Origin: Candidatus Cloacimonadota bacterium
GTDB taxonomy: Bacteria; Cloacimonadota; Cloacimonadia; Cloacimonadales; TCS61
Reading direction: 5' to 3'
NCBI GenBank assembly: GCA_021734835.1
Contig: JAIPIH010000009.1
Location: 1-64,000 of the forward strand
DNA: 64,000 bases
The notes beneath the pieces are model-generated. The model was given only the letters and a program-made list of their open reading frames with translations. It was not told where the DNA came from and made no database searches. Each line of letters opens with the position of its first letter. The first letter of the stretch is position 1. Positions 8,540 to 18,700 of the stretch are shown in pieces. A program made the position numbers and the translations under genes.

Positions 8540-10144
8540 ATGAAGAACAGAAAAATTCGCGGATTGATCATCCTCGTTGTACTTTTAGTAACTGCCTATT
8601 ATTTCTTGCCGATGATCGTTCCCAATCTACCTTCATTCTGGACATCAAAGCGGTTGAAGCTGGGTTTGGATCTTCAGGGTGGTTCTCAGATACAATTGGA
8701 AGTAGATTTTACCGATTCTGAATTATCGGAGAAAGAAAAAGAAGATGCAGTTAAAACTGCTTATCAGATCATACGAAACCGTATTGATCAATTTGGAGTT
8801 GCAGAACCTTTAATTCAAAGAGTTGCAAATACTAACAGAATAATAATTCAGTTACCTGGATTGAAAGAACCCGGTAGAGCAAAAGACCTTATTGGCAAAA
8901 CCGCACTTCTTGAATTCAAATTTGTAGCTAACAATGAACAAATACAGGAAAGTTATGAATCTTTAGATAAATTCCTCCAAGAAAATTTTGAAAAATATGA
9001 ATTTCTTGCTGATTTTACTGAAACTTTAGAGGAAGAAGAAGTTATTGATGTTCTTGGTACAGATACTGAATCAGAAGATGAGTATCAAAATTCTATGATT
9101 TTTACTGATCTTACTACCTCAGAAACTGGGATCCCACTTAAAGTTGAATTCAATAACCTCGCTAAACTTAAAAAATTGCTTCAGGATCCTGATTTTGCTC
9201 AGAACATACCTGCAGGCCTGCAAATTGCTATTGGTAAAGAGGTGAAAAAGGATCCATATGCTGCCAGAGATATCTATATTTTGCATAACAAACCTGAGAT
9301 AACTGGTAAATCTCTGGATAAAGCTCTTACTAAAATAGGTCAAGGATACACTGCCAAAGATAAAGGACCTTATATCTTGCTCGAATTTAAAAAATCCGGT
9401 GCTAAGAAATTCAAGAATATCACAGGACAGAATATTGGTGAAAGACTGGCTATCATCCTTGATGATATTGTCTTTATTGCTCCAACAATAGAATCTCGTA
9501 TCCCGGATGGACAAGCTCGTATTACCGGGAATTTTACTATCGAAGAATGCAATGATCTTGTGATTGTGCTCAATGCTGGAAGTCTGCCTGCACCGGTAAA
9601 TATAATTGAAGAAAGGACTGTAGGTCCTACTCTTGGTTCTGATAGTATTAGAGCCGGAATTATGGCTGCGATGATTGGAATGATAGTAGTAATTTTATTT
9701 ATGATTTTTTATTATAAACTATCGGGTTTACTGGCTGATCTCGCTGTAATCGTCAATGTAGCATTTATTGTCGCTGTGATGACAATGCTGGAAGGAACAT
9801 TAACAATGCCGGGTATAGCAGGTATGATCCTGACTATCGGTATGGCGGTCGATGCGAATGTGATCATCTTTGAAAGAATTAGAGAATATCTTGATGCAGG
9901 TAAAACTGTACGATCTGCAGTTGATAGTGGCTTTAGCCGTGCACTAGTCACTATTTTGGATGCTAATATAACAACTCTTATCACTGCACTTGTATTATAC
10001 CAGTTTGGAACTGGACCGATCAAAGGGTTCGCTGTAACTCTTTCAATCGGTATTGTAGGTTCAATGTTTGCTTCAATTGTATTGGTTAAAGCAATTTTTG
10101 ATGGTATAATGACTAATACTGCGAAAGATAAGATAAGTATATAG
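8540..10144 (+). CDS. secD: Protein translocase subunit SecD
   Basis: A 534-residue inner-membrane RND-type protein that works with SecF to pull preproteins through SecYEG using the proton gradient. Visible hallmarks are the first transmembrane helix (about 7-25), the D1 motif GLDLQGGSQIQLEV near residue 42, a large periplasmic P1 region (about 50-340), and a C-terminal five-helix bundle with the D4-D6 elements, including IGMAVDANVIIFERIRE and GFAVTLSIGIVGSM. The start has AAGGAG about 6 bases upstream. SecF follows after 8 bases, so the two are co-transcribed. Residues 155-180 contain an acidic stretch in the periplasmic domain that may be a lineage insertion. Confidence 0.96.
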   Translation: MKNRKIRGLIILVVLLVTAYYFLPMIVPNLPSFWTSKRLKLGLDLQGGSQIQLEVDFTDSELSEKEKEDAVKTAYQIIRNRIDQFGVAEPLIQRVANTNRIIIQLPGLKEPGRAKDLIGKTALLEFKFVANNEQIQESYESLDKFLQENFEKYEFLADFTETLEEEEVIDVLGTDTESEDEYQNSMIFTDLTTSETGIPLKVEFNNLAKLKKLLQDPDFAQNIPAGLQIAIGKEVKKDPYAARDIYILHNKPEITGKSLDKALTKIGQGYTAKDKGPYILLEFKKSGAKKFKNITGQNIGERLAIILDDIVFIAPTIESRIPDGQARITGNFTIEECNDLVIVLNAGSLPAPVNIIEERTVGPTLGSDSIRAGIMAAMIGMIVVILFMIFYYKLSGLLADLAVIVNVAFIVAVMTMLEGTLTMPGIAGMILTIGMAVDANVIIFERIREYLDAGKTVRSAVDSGFSRALVTILDANITTLITALVLYQFGTGPIKGFAVTLSIGIVGSMFASIVLVKAIFDGIMTNTAKDKISI

Positions 10145-10152
10145 GGGGAACG

Positions 10153-11109
10153 ATGAGATTTTTTGGAAAAACAAAAATAGACTTCATAGGAAAAAGAAGG
10201 ATAGCTTTCGCAATATCAATTGCTGTTATTCTTACAGGAATCGTTTCGCTCTTGATCAATGCCGGACCTAAATATAGTATCGATTTCACAGGTGGCGTTT
10301 CCATGGAACTTGACCTGACACCGGTAAAAGAAGGCGCAGATGTCGTTAAAGTTCAGGATATAAGAGACGCTTTGACAAATGCAGGTGTTACAGAAGCTGA
10401 AATACAAGAGATCAGAGGTAGTGAAGGGAAACAACTTGTCCTGATCAAAACTAAAGCTGTTGGCGATATGAAGGATAAGATTAGTACTAAAGTTATTGAT
10501 GTTATTAAAAAACAGTTTCCTGATAACGTAGATCCAGCAACACTTATCAGACTACAAGAAGAAGTAGGGCCTAAAATAGGTGAAGAACTCAAAGGTAAGG
10601 CTATTTTAGCAATATTTTGGGCACTTTTAGGAATTATTATTTACATTTGGTGGAGATTTGAATTTACATTTGGACTGACGGCCGTGGCAGCACTTTTCCA
10701 CGATATTTTGATTACAGTTGGGATATTTTCTCTGCTTGGTAAAGAGATAAGTCTATCTATTGTTGCGGCTTTACTTACGATAGTTGGTTATTCACTTAAT
10801 GATACGATTGTTGTATTTGATAGAATTCGGGAAGATCTTAAACTATTTAGAAAAGAGCCATATGGAAGTGTGATCAACCATAGTATAAACGAAACTCTTA
10901 GTAGAACTATCATTACATCATTAACGACTTTTATTGTAGTTCTCAGTTTATACTTATTTGGTGGAACAGTGATCCATGATTTTGCTTTTGCCTTATTAGT
11001 TGGTGTAATTGTGGGTACATATTCATCGATCTTTGTTGCTAGTCCGTTAATGGTAGAGCATTTTAATAAAAAAGCAAAAAGAGTAGGAACAAACAGAAGG
11101 AAGAAATAA
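10153..11109 (+). CDS. secF: Protein translocase subunit SecF
   Basis: A 318-residue partner of SecD with six predicted membrane helices. The family motif SIDFTGGVSMELDL lies just after the first helix, and the second half contains TIVGYSLNDTIVVFDRIRE plus TSLTTFIVVLSLYLFGG, both diagnostic of SecF. The start is preceded by GGGGG 5 bases upstream and follows the secD stop closely. A strong intrinsic terminator lies 33 bases downstream, marking the end of this transcription unit. Split rather than fused SecD and SecF is the usual arrangement outside Bacteroidota and Bacillus, where SecDF fusions are common. Confidence 0.96.
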   Translation: MRFFGKTKIDFIGKRRIAFAISIAVILTGIVSLLINAGPKYSIDFTGGVSMELDLTPVKEGADVVKVQDIRDALTNAGVTEAEIQEIRGSEGKQLVLIKTKAVGDMKDKISTKVIDVIKKQFPDNVDPATLIRLQEEVGPKIGEELKGKAILAIFWALLGIIIYIWWRFEFTFGLTAVAALFHDILITVGIFSLLGKEISLSIVAALLTIVGYSLNDTIVVFDRIREDLKLFRKEPYGSVINHSINETLSRTIITSLTTFIVVLSLYLFGGTVIHDFAFALLVGVIVGTYSSIFVASPLMVEHFNKKAKRVGTNRRKK

Positions 11110-11142
11110 TAAATCCTGTCTCTAGTTAGAACATAAAAATAT

Positions 11143-11176
11143 TGCCCTTCAGTCTTGACTGAGGGGCATTTTAAAA
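11143..11176 (+). terminator. Rho-independent terminator after secF
   Basis: A 12-bp stem (TGCCCTTCAGTC paired with GACTGAGGGGCA, one G-T wobble) with a minimal loop is followed by TTTT. The remaining bases up to 11399 are very AT-rich; apart from the second hairpin near 11373-11390 I see nothing further in them. Confidence 0.85.
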
Positions 11177-11350
11177 AATATATAAGATCACTTACTAATC
11201 GGTCTCAAGAAATATCAGCTAATAATAACAGACAGAAATTAGTATTTTAAAGTTATCAATAATGAATTTTTCAAATTATTACTTCAGAACATTTCAAGAA
11301 TTTCAGCTTAAGATTATAAAATATTTTTAAAGCATTCAGGTACGATAATT

Positions 11351-11390
11351 AAAAAAAAGGGTGAATAACCTCACTATTTTCAAAAATAGT
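11351..11390 (-). terminator. Possible terminator of the lpx operon
   Basis: On the minus strand the lpxA stop is followed by an 8-bp AT-rich inverted repeat (ACTATTTT / AAAATAGT, 11373-11390) and, further on, a run of eight T (11351-11358). The hairpin is weak and separated from the T tract, so this is only a plausible terminator. Confidence 0.35.
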
Positions 11391-11399
11391 TAAAAAAAA

Positions 11400-12173
11400 T
11401 TATTTAGAAATGCCTCTTTCAGATTTCTTGACGAAATCAAGGAAAACATTTTGTTCTTTTGTCAGGTTGGGAATGAGAAGGGCTTTTTCCATTGCCTGGC
11501 TGGTATTTAAGCCAGATCTATAAAATAATTTATAAATATCTTTGATTGAATTGATAGCTTCTGATGAAAAACCGCGCCTTTTTAATCCGACACTATTCAA
11601 ACCCATGACTTTATAAGGGAATCCTTCACCTCGAGTATAAGGCGGAATATCTTTCTTGATTCCAGATTTACCACCAATAAACGCATAAGTTCCAACCTTT
11701 ACAAATTGATGTAAGGCTACCATTCCACCAATAATGACATTATCGTGAATATGGATATGGCCTGCTAAATTTACCGCGTTGGCAATAATAAGGTTATTTC
11801 CTAAAATACAATTGTGAGCTATATGAGAATAAGCCATTAGTAATGAGTTGTCTCCCAATCGTGTCGGCTCATCCATTGTCGCTGATTTATTAACTGTACA
11901 GAATTCCCGAAATGTATTGCCATTTCCAATTATCAACTGTGTGGGTTCGCCATTGTATTTCAAATCTTGAGAATCGGTACCGATTACAGCAGAATGGAAG
12001 AATTTATTCCCATTTCCAATTGTAGTATGACCATCAATTAGAACATTTGAAACAAGCTCGTTTCTATCCCCTAAAACTACATTTTCACGTATAATACAAT
12101 ATGGTCCGATACTGCAATTTTCCCCAATTATAGCTTTTGGATCAACTATAGCGGTTGGATGTATTTTTATCAT
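11400..12173 (-). CDS. lpxA: Acyl-[ACP]-UDP-N-acetylglucosamine O-acyltransferase
   Basis: First committed acyl transfer of lipid A synthesis: adds a 3-hydroxyacyl chain from ACP to UDP-GlcNAc in the cytosol. The 257-residue protein consists of left-handed beta-helix hexapeptide repeats (about 1-190, for example PTAIVDPKAIIGENCSIGPY), then a C-terminal helical domain. The catalytic histidine lies in LLMAYSHIAHNCILG, matching His125 of the E. coli enzyme. Length fits the family. It is the last gene of the operon skp-lpxD-lpxC/fabZ-lpxA, 31 bases after the LpxC-FabZ stop. lpxB is not in the window. Confidence 0.95.
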   Translation of the reverse strand: MIKIHPTAIVDPKAIIGENCSIGPYCIIRENVVLGDRNELVSNVLIDGHTTIGNGNKFFHSAVIGTDSQDLKYNGEPTQLIIGNGNTFREFCTVNKSATMDEPTRLGDNSLLMAYSHIAHNCILGNNLIIANAVNLAGHIHIHDNVIIGGMVALHQFVKVGTYAFIGGKSGIKKDIPPYTRGEGFPYKVMGLNSVGLKRRGFSSEAINSIKDIYKLFYRSGLNTSQAMEKALLIPNLTKEQNVFLDFVKKSERGISK

Positions 12174-12204
12174 AATCTATCCTGAACTGTTCTTAGCTCC
12201 TGAT

Positions 12205-13596
12205 CTATTTCTTAACAACTTTTGCCAGAAAGTCACCTTCACAGACTATGTTACTCCCAACATAGGCGTCGCCATGCATTTTGGCAAGACCCCTCTTCAT
12301 TGAAAGAACTTTCAATTCAAATCTTAAAGTATCTCCGGGATTTACAGGCTGCCTGAATTTTACATTGTTAATAGAAGCAAAATAAGCAACGTGTTTATAC
12401 GGATCATCAAGAGCATTAAGCAACATAATCCCACCTGTTTGTGCCATAGCTTCAATAATAAGTACACCCGGCATTACAGGATGACCCGGAAAGTGACCAT
12501 TGAAAAATGGCTCGTTAATTGTCACATTCTTTAAACCGACAATTCTCTCACCTGCATCGAATTCAATGATCTTATCAACAAGAAGAAATGGGTATCTGTG
12601 AGGCAGTATCTTATGGATCGCATTGATATCAAAGACGACTTCTGATAATTTTTTCTTCTGATAGATTTTCTGTAATTCCTGTTTTTTATGCAGCTTGCGT
12701 AATTTTTTTACTAATTCTACATTCGTTTTATGCCCCGAACGTGCAGCCAGGAAATGTCCTTTGATCGGTACTCCCAAAAGAGCGACATCACCGATAAGAT
12801 CAACAACTTTATGACGTACAAATTCGTTATAGAAACGCAATGGAGTATGATTTAGTAAGCCATCAGAACCAACATAAATTTCATCATGATACTGAAACAT
12901 CTCTCTCAGCTTCTTGATTTCTTCCGGCGGAGTATCAGGATTTGCCACAACTAGGGCATTCTCTAAGGAGCCTCCTTTAATAAGTCCAGCTTCTTTTAAC
13001 ATGATTATTTCATGTAGAAAACAGAAAGTTCTGGCAGAAGCAAAGTCTTCTTCAAAATCTTCTAATGACTGCATTGTAGTATATTGAGTCCCGAGAGCTT
13101 TCTGTTGATAATCCACCATAAAAGTAACTTTAAGATCGTCTGATGGAACAATAACTATATCTACATTGTCAGCTGGGGCAGAAAAAGAAAGTGGTTTTTC
13201 AATCTCAAGATATTCACGTTCAGAATCTTGTTCTACCATACCAACTTTTTTTAATAATTCCAGATAAATTATAGCGCTGCCGTCGGCAACCGGAACTTCT
13301 GGACCGTTCACCTCAATTCTGATGTTATCGATATTAAGTCCTTTGATAGCGGCTAATACATGTTCTATAGTAGCTACTGTAGCTTTGCCAACTCCGATAG
13401 TCGTTCCTCGGGAAATATCAATTACATGATCAATATCAGCGGGTATTTCAGGTTTGGATTCCAGGTCGGTTCTGATGAATACGATACCTTCATCTTTGCC
13501 GGCAGGTTTAAATTTGATCGTAGAAACTTGACCGGAATGAAGTCCGATACCTTTATAGCTAACAGTACCTTTGATAGTTTTTTTTAATTCTTTCAT
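12205..13596 (-). CDS. lpxC-fabZ: Bifunctional UDP-3-O-acyl-GlcNAc deacetylase / 3-hydroxyacyl-ACP dehydratase (LpxC-FabZ fusion)
   Basis: A 463-residue fusion. Residues 1 to about 300 are LpxC, the zinc deacetylase that commits lipid A synthesis: zinc ligands are visible in [11 protein letters not shown] (His), HKVVDLIGD (His and Asp), and the catalytic region [12 protein letters not shown]. Residues about 315-463 are FabZ, the hotdog-fold dehydratase of fatty acid elongation, with [11 protein letters not shown], the catalytic His in [13 protein letters not shown] and Glu in IEAMAQTGG. The fusion is known from Bacteroidota, Chlorobi and related FCB lineages. It sits between lpxD (4-base ATGA overlap) and lpxA. 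Coupling both activities in one chain may balance the shared hydroxyacyl-ACP pool between lipid A and phospholipids; that role is inference. Confidence 0.95.
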   Translation of the reverse strand: MKELKKTIKGTVSYKGIGLHSGQVSTIKFKPAGKDEGIVFIRTDLESKPEIPADIDHVIDISRGTTIGVGKATVATIEHVLAAIKGLNIDNIRIEVNGPEVPVADGSAIIYLELLKKVGMVEQDSEREYLEIEKPLSFSAPADNVDIVIVPSDDLKVTFMVDYQQKALGTQYTTMQSLEDFEEDFASARTFCFLHEIIMLKEAGLIKGGSLENALVVANPDTPPEEIKKLREMFQYHDEIYVGSDGLLNHTPLRFYNEFVRHKVVDLIGDVALLGVPIKGHFLAARSGHKTNVELVKKLRKLHKKQELQKIYQKKKLSEVVFDINAIHKILPHRYPFLLVDKIIEFDAGERIVGLKNVTINEPFFNGHFPGHPVMPGVLIIEAMAQTGGIMLLNALDDPYKHVAYFASINNVKFRQPVNPGDTLRFELKVLSMKRGLAKMHGDAYVGSNIVCEGDFLAKVVKK

Positions 13597-14636
13597 TTTG
13601 GATCCTTCTCTTTCTGTCGCTTTCTGTAATCTTTAACAATTTCAGGTAGGAATTTTTTTGAGATCATAATACGTTTCTGCAATCCGGCATCGAGAGCTGG
13701 AGTTCCAAAGTATTTTGCACCTTTTGGAATTGTATTTGAGACTCCCGACTGTGCCCCGATCATTGCTCCATCCTCTATTGTTAAATGCCCAGCAACACCA
13801 ACTTGGCCGGCAAGATATACATTATTCCCGATATGAGTGCTGCCTGCTAATCCAACTTGAGCGCATAAAACCGAGTTTTCTCCTATCTTACAATTATGAC
13901 CAATTTGAACAAGATTATCAATTTTTGTACCTTTACCTATAATTGTTGAGGCAAGAGCTGCCCGATCAATAGTAGAATTGGCACCTATTTCAACATCATC
14001 TTCAATGATAACATTTCCCACTTGAGGAATTTTATGGTGAATACCATTATGATAAAGATATCCAAATCCATCAGCACCAATAACACAACCGGCATGAACA
14101 ATGACATTATTATGTATAATACAATCTTTATAAATAGTCGTATTTGGATGAATTATACAGTTCTTTCCAATCTGAACATTATCCTCGATAACACAGTTAC
14201 TTTTAATTATTGTATCGTCACTTATTTGAACATTTTCACCGATTACACAATTATGACTGATCGCTATATTATTTCCAATTTCAGTAGATTTTGCAACTCT
14301 TGCTGAGGACGCAATAATATCCTTTGTTTGGGGATGATCGAGTTGAAGCCATTTGCGGACAAGCATTATAAAGTTCATATAAGGTTTATCGATCAAGATG
14401 TAATTTGTACCTGGTTTTCCATTTATGTTAAAATCACTGGGAACAAAGATCAATCCTGCTTTAGTAGTCTTAAGAATATCCGCATACTTGGGATTTTCAA
14501 AAAAACAAACTGAATTTTCATCTGCTTCTTGCAGTTCGGCAACATTATTCAGTTTTAGTTTATTTATGAAATGAGTTTGGCAATCCAATTCGGAAGCAAT
14601 TTTCGCAGGCGTAAGCAGGATTTGAAATTTTTTCAT
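13593..14636 (-). CDS. lpxD: UDP-3-O-acylglucosamine N-acyltransferase
   Basis: Third enzyme of lipid A synthesis: N-acylates UDP-3-O-acyl-glucosamine using a hydroxyacyl-ACP donor. The 347-residue protein has an N-terminal uridine-binding domain (about 1-100), then a hexapeptide-repeat beta helix (about 105-310), with the catalytic His in [20 protein letters not shown], and a short C-terminal helix. Length matches the family. The upstream skp gene ends one base before or on its start (14636 is shared), and its own end overlaps lpxC-fabZ by four bases, so translation is tightly coupled. Confidence 0.95.
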   Translation of the reverse strand: MKKFQILLTPAKIASELDCQTHFINKLKLNNVAELQEADENSVCFFENPKYADILKTTKAGLIFVPSDFNINGKPGTNYILIDKPYMNFIMLVRKWLQLDHPQTKDIIASSARVAKSTEIGNNIAISHNCVIGENVQISDDTIIKSNCVIEDNVQIGKNCIIHPNTTIYKDCIIHNNVIVHAGCVIGADGFGYLYHNGIHHKIPQVGNVIIEDDVEIGANSTIDRAALASTIIGKGTKIDNLVQIGHNCKIGENSVLCAQVGLAGSTHIGNNVYLAGQVGVAGHLTIEDGAMIGAQSGVSNTIPKGAKYFGTPALDAGLQKRIMISKKFLPEIVKDYRKRQKEKDPK

Positions 14637-15157
14637 TATTCAGCAGTTTTCTCCATTTCTTCAAGTATCATATCCGTAATATCAAAATTTGGTTTAGCAT
14701 AAAGGATACTGCCAGCAGATGCATCAAAAACATAAGAATAATTATTCTCAACAGAGATCTTTTCAATTATTGTTTTCAATTTATTTAAAATTGGTGCAAG
14801 AAGTTCATTTTTCTTTTGAACAAATTTACCATTTTCTCCAAATAATTCTTGAACTTTTGCTTGTCTGGATTCGGTCATAGCCCTGATCTTAGCTTCGGCT
14901 TCTTTCTTTCCTGATTCTGTCAAGATCATCTTTTTGCTTTCATAATCAGCATATAATCTGTCTATTTCTGCATCCATATCTCCAATTTCCTTTTCCCACT
15001 TTTTACGTTCACCCATTAAAATAGTTTGAGCTTCTTGTGTTTCTGGACTAGACATCATAATCCTATCAGTATCTACATAAGCGATCTTTTCCGTTTCAGC
15101 TAAGCTAATTGATGCCAGCATAACTACAAATAGTATTGTTAATACAGTTTTCTTCAT
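14636..15157 (-). CDS. skp: OmpH/Skp family periplasmic chaperone
   Basis: A 173-residue protein with a cleavable signal peptide ([20 protein letters not shown]) and the OmpH/Skp pattern: a short beta strand [18 protein letters not shown], a long charged coiled coil (about 40-115, [26 protein letters not shown]-type), and a return strand with [17 protein letters not shown]. Skp holds unfolded outer-membrane proteins in the periplasm and delivers them to BAM. The gene heads the lpx operon, a classic arrangement (bamA-skp-lpxD-fabZ-lpxA), although bamA is not adjacent here. GGAGG lies 7-8 bases upstream of the ATG on the minus strand. Confidence 0.9.
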   Translation of the reverse strand: MKKTVLTILFVVMLASISLAETEKIAYVDTDRIMMSSPETQEAQTILMGERKKWEKEIGDMDAEIDRLYADYESKKMILTESGKKEAEAKIRAMTESRQAKVQELFGENGKFVQKKNELLAPILNKLKTIIEKISVENNYSYVFDASAGSILYAKPNFDITDMILEEMEKTAE

Positions 15158-15257
15158 TTTTTTTCCTCCATTATTTATTAAAATTACATTGAATCCTTTT
15201 CTATTAATTAATCTTTCAAGTCAAATAAAAAAGATTAAAATCAATTCATAAGAGTTT

Positions 15258-15713
15258 TTATTTGATAACTTTTTCTATTGCATTTAGAATAGGAATATAT
15301 CCTGTGCATCTACAAAGGTTACCTTCCAAAGCTTCTTTAATTTGATCTTGAGACGGGTGAGGATTTTTATCAAGTAGTGCTTTTGCGCTCATTAGCATAC
15401 CGGGAGTACAAAATCCGCATTGAATTGCCCCTTCTTCCAGAAATGCATTCTGTAATTGTGAGAGAATATTCCCATCTGCCAGGTTTTCCACTGTTTCTAT
15501 TGTGGCATTATTCGCTTGAGAAGCCAGGATCAAGCAGGAATTTACAGCCTCTCCATTCATGATCACAGTGCAGGCACCACATTCACCGATAGCACAACCC
15601 TCTTTTGTCCCGGTTAAGTTAAGCGTATCGCGTAAAATATCCAGTAAACGAAGTGAATCATTAACTTCCAGTTTATGATCGATTCCATTAACGTTAATTT
15701 TAATGTTTATCAT
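15258..15713 (-). CDS. Xanthine dehydrogenase family (2Fe-2S)-binding subunit
   Basis: A 151-residue electron-transfer subunit with both expected 2Fe-2S clusters: the plant-ferredoxin type site (CAIGECGACTVIMNG plus the later Cys in SCLILA) and the helical C-terminal site (CGFCTPGMLMSAKALL and CRCTGY). It passes electrons from the molybdopterin centre to FAD. Its ATG overlaps the stop of the large Mo/FAD protein by four bases (ATGA), so the pair forms one translationally coupled enzyme. The substrate (purine, nicotinate, aldehyde or other) cannot be read from this subunit. Confidence 0.93.
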   Translation of the reverse strand: MINIKINVNGIDHKLEVNDSLRLLDILRDTLNLTGTKEGCAIGECGACTVIMNGEAVNSCLILASQANNATIETVENLADGNILSQLQNAFLEEGAIQCGFCTPGMLMSAKALLDKNPHPSQDQIKEALEGNLCRCTGYIPILNAIEKVIK

Positions 15714-18700
15714 TTAATCACTCTTTTTTCAATAATTTCTTTTAAAGCATTTTTAGTTATATTTATAAATACAGGGATTTTGTAAAGGGATGACCAGCGG
15801 TTTCCTATAGCGTCAGTTATAATTCTCTTTAATGGCTTTTCAATTAATTTTATAGTATTATCTGTCAGTTCATTGCCAAGCAGGAGCGTTTCAATATCTT
15901 CTATCCGTTTTGGTTTAAAGAACAATGAGCCAGAAACTATCCTACATTGATTTATCTTATTTTTATCAAATGATAAAAGAATGCTTATGCTGATCCTTGT
16001 AATATTCACCGCATTTCTTCTTCCAAGCTGGTAATAGCTGAACAGATAATCATATTTAGGAATTGGGATCAATACTTCAGTTAACAGCTCATTTTTCAAT
16101 AAAACAGTTTTATAATTTTGAACGATGAATTCATTTGCAGGAACTCTGCGTTTTCCTTTTTTAGAAGTTAATACAAATTCAGCACTATATGCGATAAGTG
16201 GCGGATATGAATCGGCGCAAGGTGCAGCATTTACAACGTTTCCACCAATAGTACCTCTGTTACGGATCTGTTTTGAACCAATTGTCGAGCAGGCTTTAAT
16301 AAGCATTGGATAGTATTTTTGGATATATGGATCTATGAGGATTTGTGTGAAAGTACAGCCACTGCCAATGCTGATCTCAGAATTATCTGTCTTTTTTATC
16401 TTTTTGAGCTGATTTAAGTGGGAAACATCAAGCAGGTCGGATTTGCTGATCTTCATTCTTAACTCAATCAAAACATCTGTTCCACCAGCCATTATAATGA
16501 AATTTTTTTCGGAAATTAATTCCAGAGCATTTTTCAGATCAGTTGCAGTCGTTGAAGTTATGTTATTAAGTCTTAAAGTTTTTTTATCTATTTCTGTTTT
16601 GTGAATCTTACAAGAATCCTCTGCTGCCAGGATGCTTTGCCTGGAAGGTTTTTTCAAATTAGTACCTAAGAAAACTTTTTCCAAGGTTAAAGGTAATTCA
16701 TAGGATCTTTTACCAGTTGCAGAATAAAGAGCATTATTTATTGCTGCAGAGGTAAGCTCCAAGGTTGGTTCTCCAAGACTTTTTGCTCCAAAGGGTCCAT
16801 CATTGTCCGCATTTTCAACAAAAACAAGTTCGATATTTCCAATATCTTTGATCGTGGGGAGCAGGTAATTATCCAGATTCTCAGATTTAACAATACCATC
16901 TTGTATATTGTAATCTTCCAAAGCAACATATCCATAACCCTGAGTAACGCCACCATAAACCTGACCTTCGGCTCCGAGTTTATTTAATACTTTTCCTACA
17001 TCATGAACAGCAGTTATTTTTGTCACATCGATTTTCCCCGTTGAAGTATCTACCCGGATATCAGCAACGTGAGAGCCATAAACATAAGTGAAATAGGCAT
17101 TACCTTGTCCGGTTTCTTCATCCCAATTTACTTCCGGAGCATTATACCAGCCATAAGCAGAAAGATTTTCTCCATTCCAATAAGCCAATTCAGCTGCTGT
17201 TTCAAATTTTATCGGTTTTATTCCCTGTTTTTCTTCTTTTCTAAAAATTAAATTGTTTTTCCAGATAGTTTCATCTAACTTATCTACTTCCAATTTATTT
17301 TTAATTGCCCGGAAAATTCTCATTTTGACTTTGCTAGCTGCCATTATAACAGCATTTCCGCCCATAATGGTACCACGGGAAGCAACAGTTGGTCCACCAT
17401 CAGTGATTGTGGCAGTTTGTGGGTCCATAAAAACTATGTTTTCAATATTTGAACCGAGTACTTCCGCAGTTACTTGTGAAAATGTAGTTCGCATTCCTTG
17501 ACCGTTTTCATTAAGACCTGTAAAAATATAAATACTGCCGTCCGCCTGCACAGAAACAATTGCTGATGTCGCATCAGTTCCTTCTGCTCCTAGAGCTACA
17601 CCGCGAAAACTACAGGAAAATCCCATTCCGTATTTGTAACGACCGTTTTCTTTATTCCTTTTTCCATATTCTATTAGTTTATTTTTATAATCCGAATTGA
17701 ATAAGGCTTTCTCCATCACTTCTTCAAGTGATACTGTGTGCTTATTCAGGATCTGACCACTTGCAGTTTTACTTCCTTGTTTATACCCATTCAGTTTTCT
17801 GATCTTAAATGGAGAAATACCGCAGATCTCAGCTATTTCATCCATCAAGGATTCTTGTGCAAAGATAATTTGCGGTGAACCGAAACCTCTAAATGCTGCT
17901 GTATAGGTGTTATTTGTATAAACGCCTATAATGTCTGTTGATACATTATCAATTTCGTATGGTCCTGTCGCTTGGACAACAGAGCGCCAGGTTACAAAAA
18001 ATGTTTGAGAAGAATAAGCACCGCTGTCAGCAATAATATCTATCTTCATTGCGTTTAACTTGCCATTGTTATTAAATCCGACTTTATAAGTCATATAATA
18101 AGGATGTCTTTTATAACTTTCTTTCAGGGAATTTTCGCGGGTATAAGTAAGTTTAACAGGCTTGCCCGTTAGTTTTGATAGCAACGCACAGCGGCATGCC
18201 ATGTAGTTGATCACATCATCTTTCCCACCAAAAGATCCACCCAGTGTTGAACCAAACACATTGATCTGATTCAGCTTCAAACCCATAAAAAGCGCTACTA
18301 CTTTACGGGTTGTATAAGGATTTTGAATTGAGCCGTAAATCTTATAGCCTTTGGAAGTATAGTCCGGTTCAACAGTAATGGATTCAGGTTCAATATAGGC
18401 ATGCTCATGAAATCCGGTTTTATATTCCCTTTCTATAATATTATCGGATTTTTGGAATCCAATTTCGATGTTTCCTTTTCTTAGAGGATAATGTACTACG
18501 ATATTACTTTTATATTCTGGATGAATTAATCTGGACTGAGGTTTGATGGCTTCCCGCGGGTCGTATATCCCTTCTATAGGTTCATATTCAACCTGGATCA
18601 TGTCAACTGCCTTTAAAGCGCTTTCTTTTGTTCGAGCTGCAACGACAGCTAAAACATCACCGGAGAAAAAAACCTGATCTTTTACAATTGCGTATTGGTC

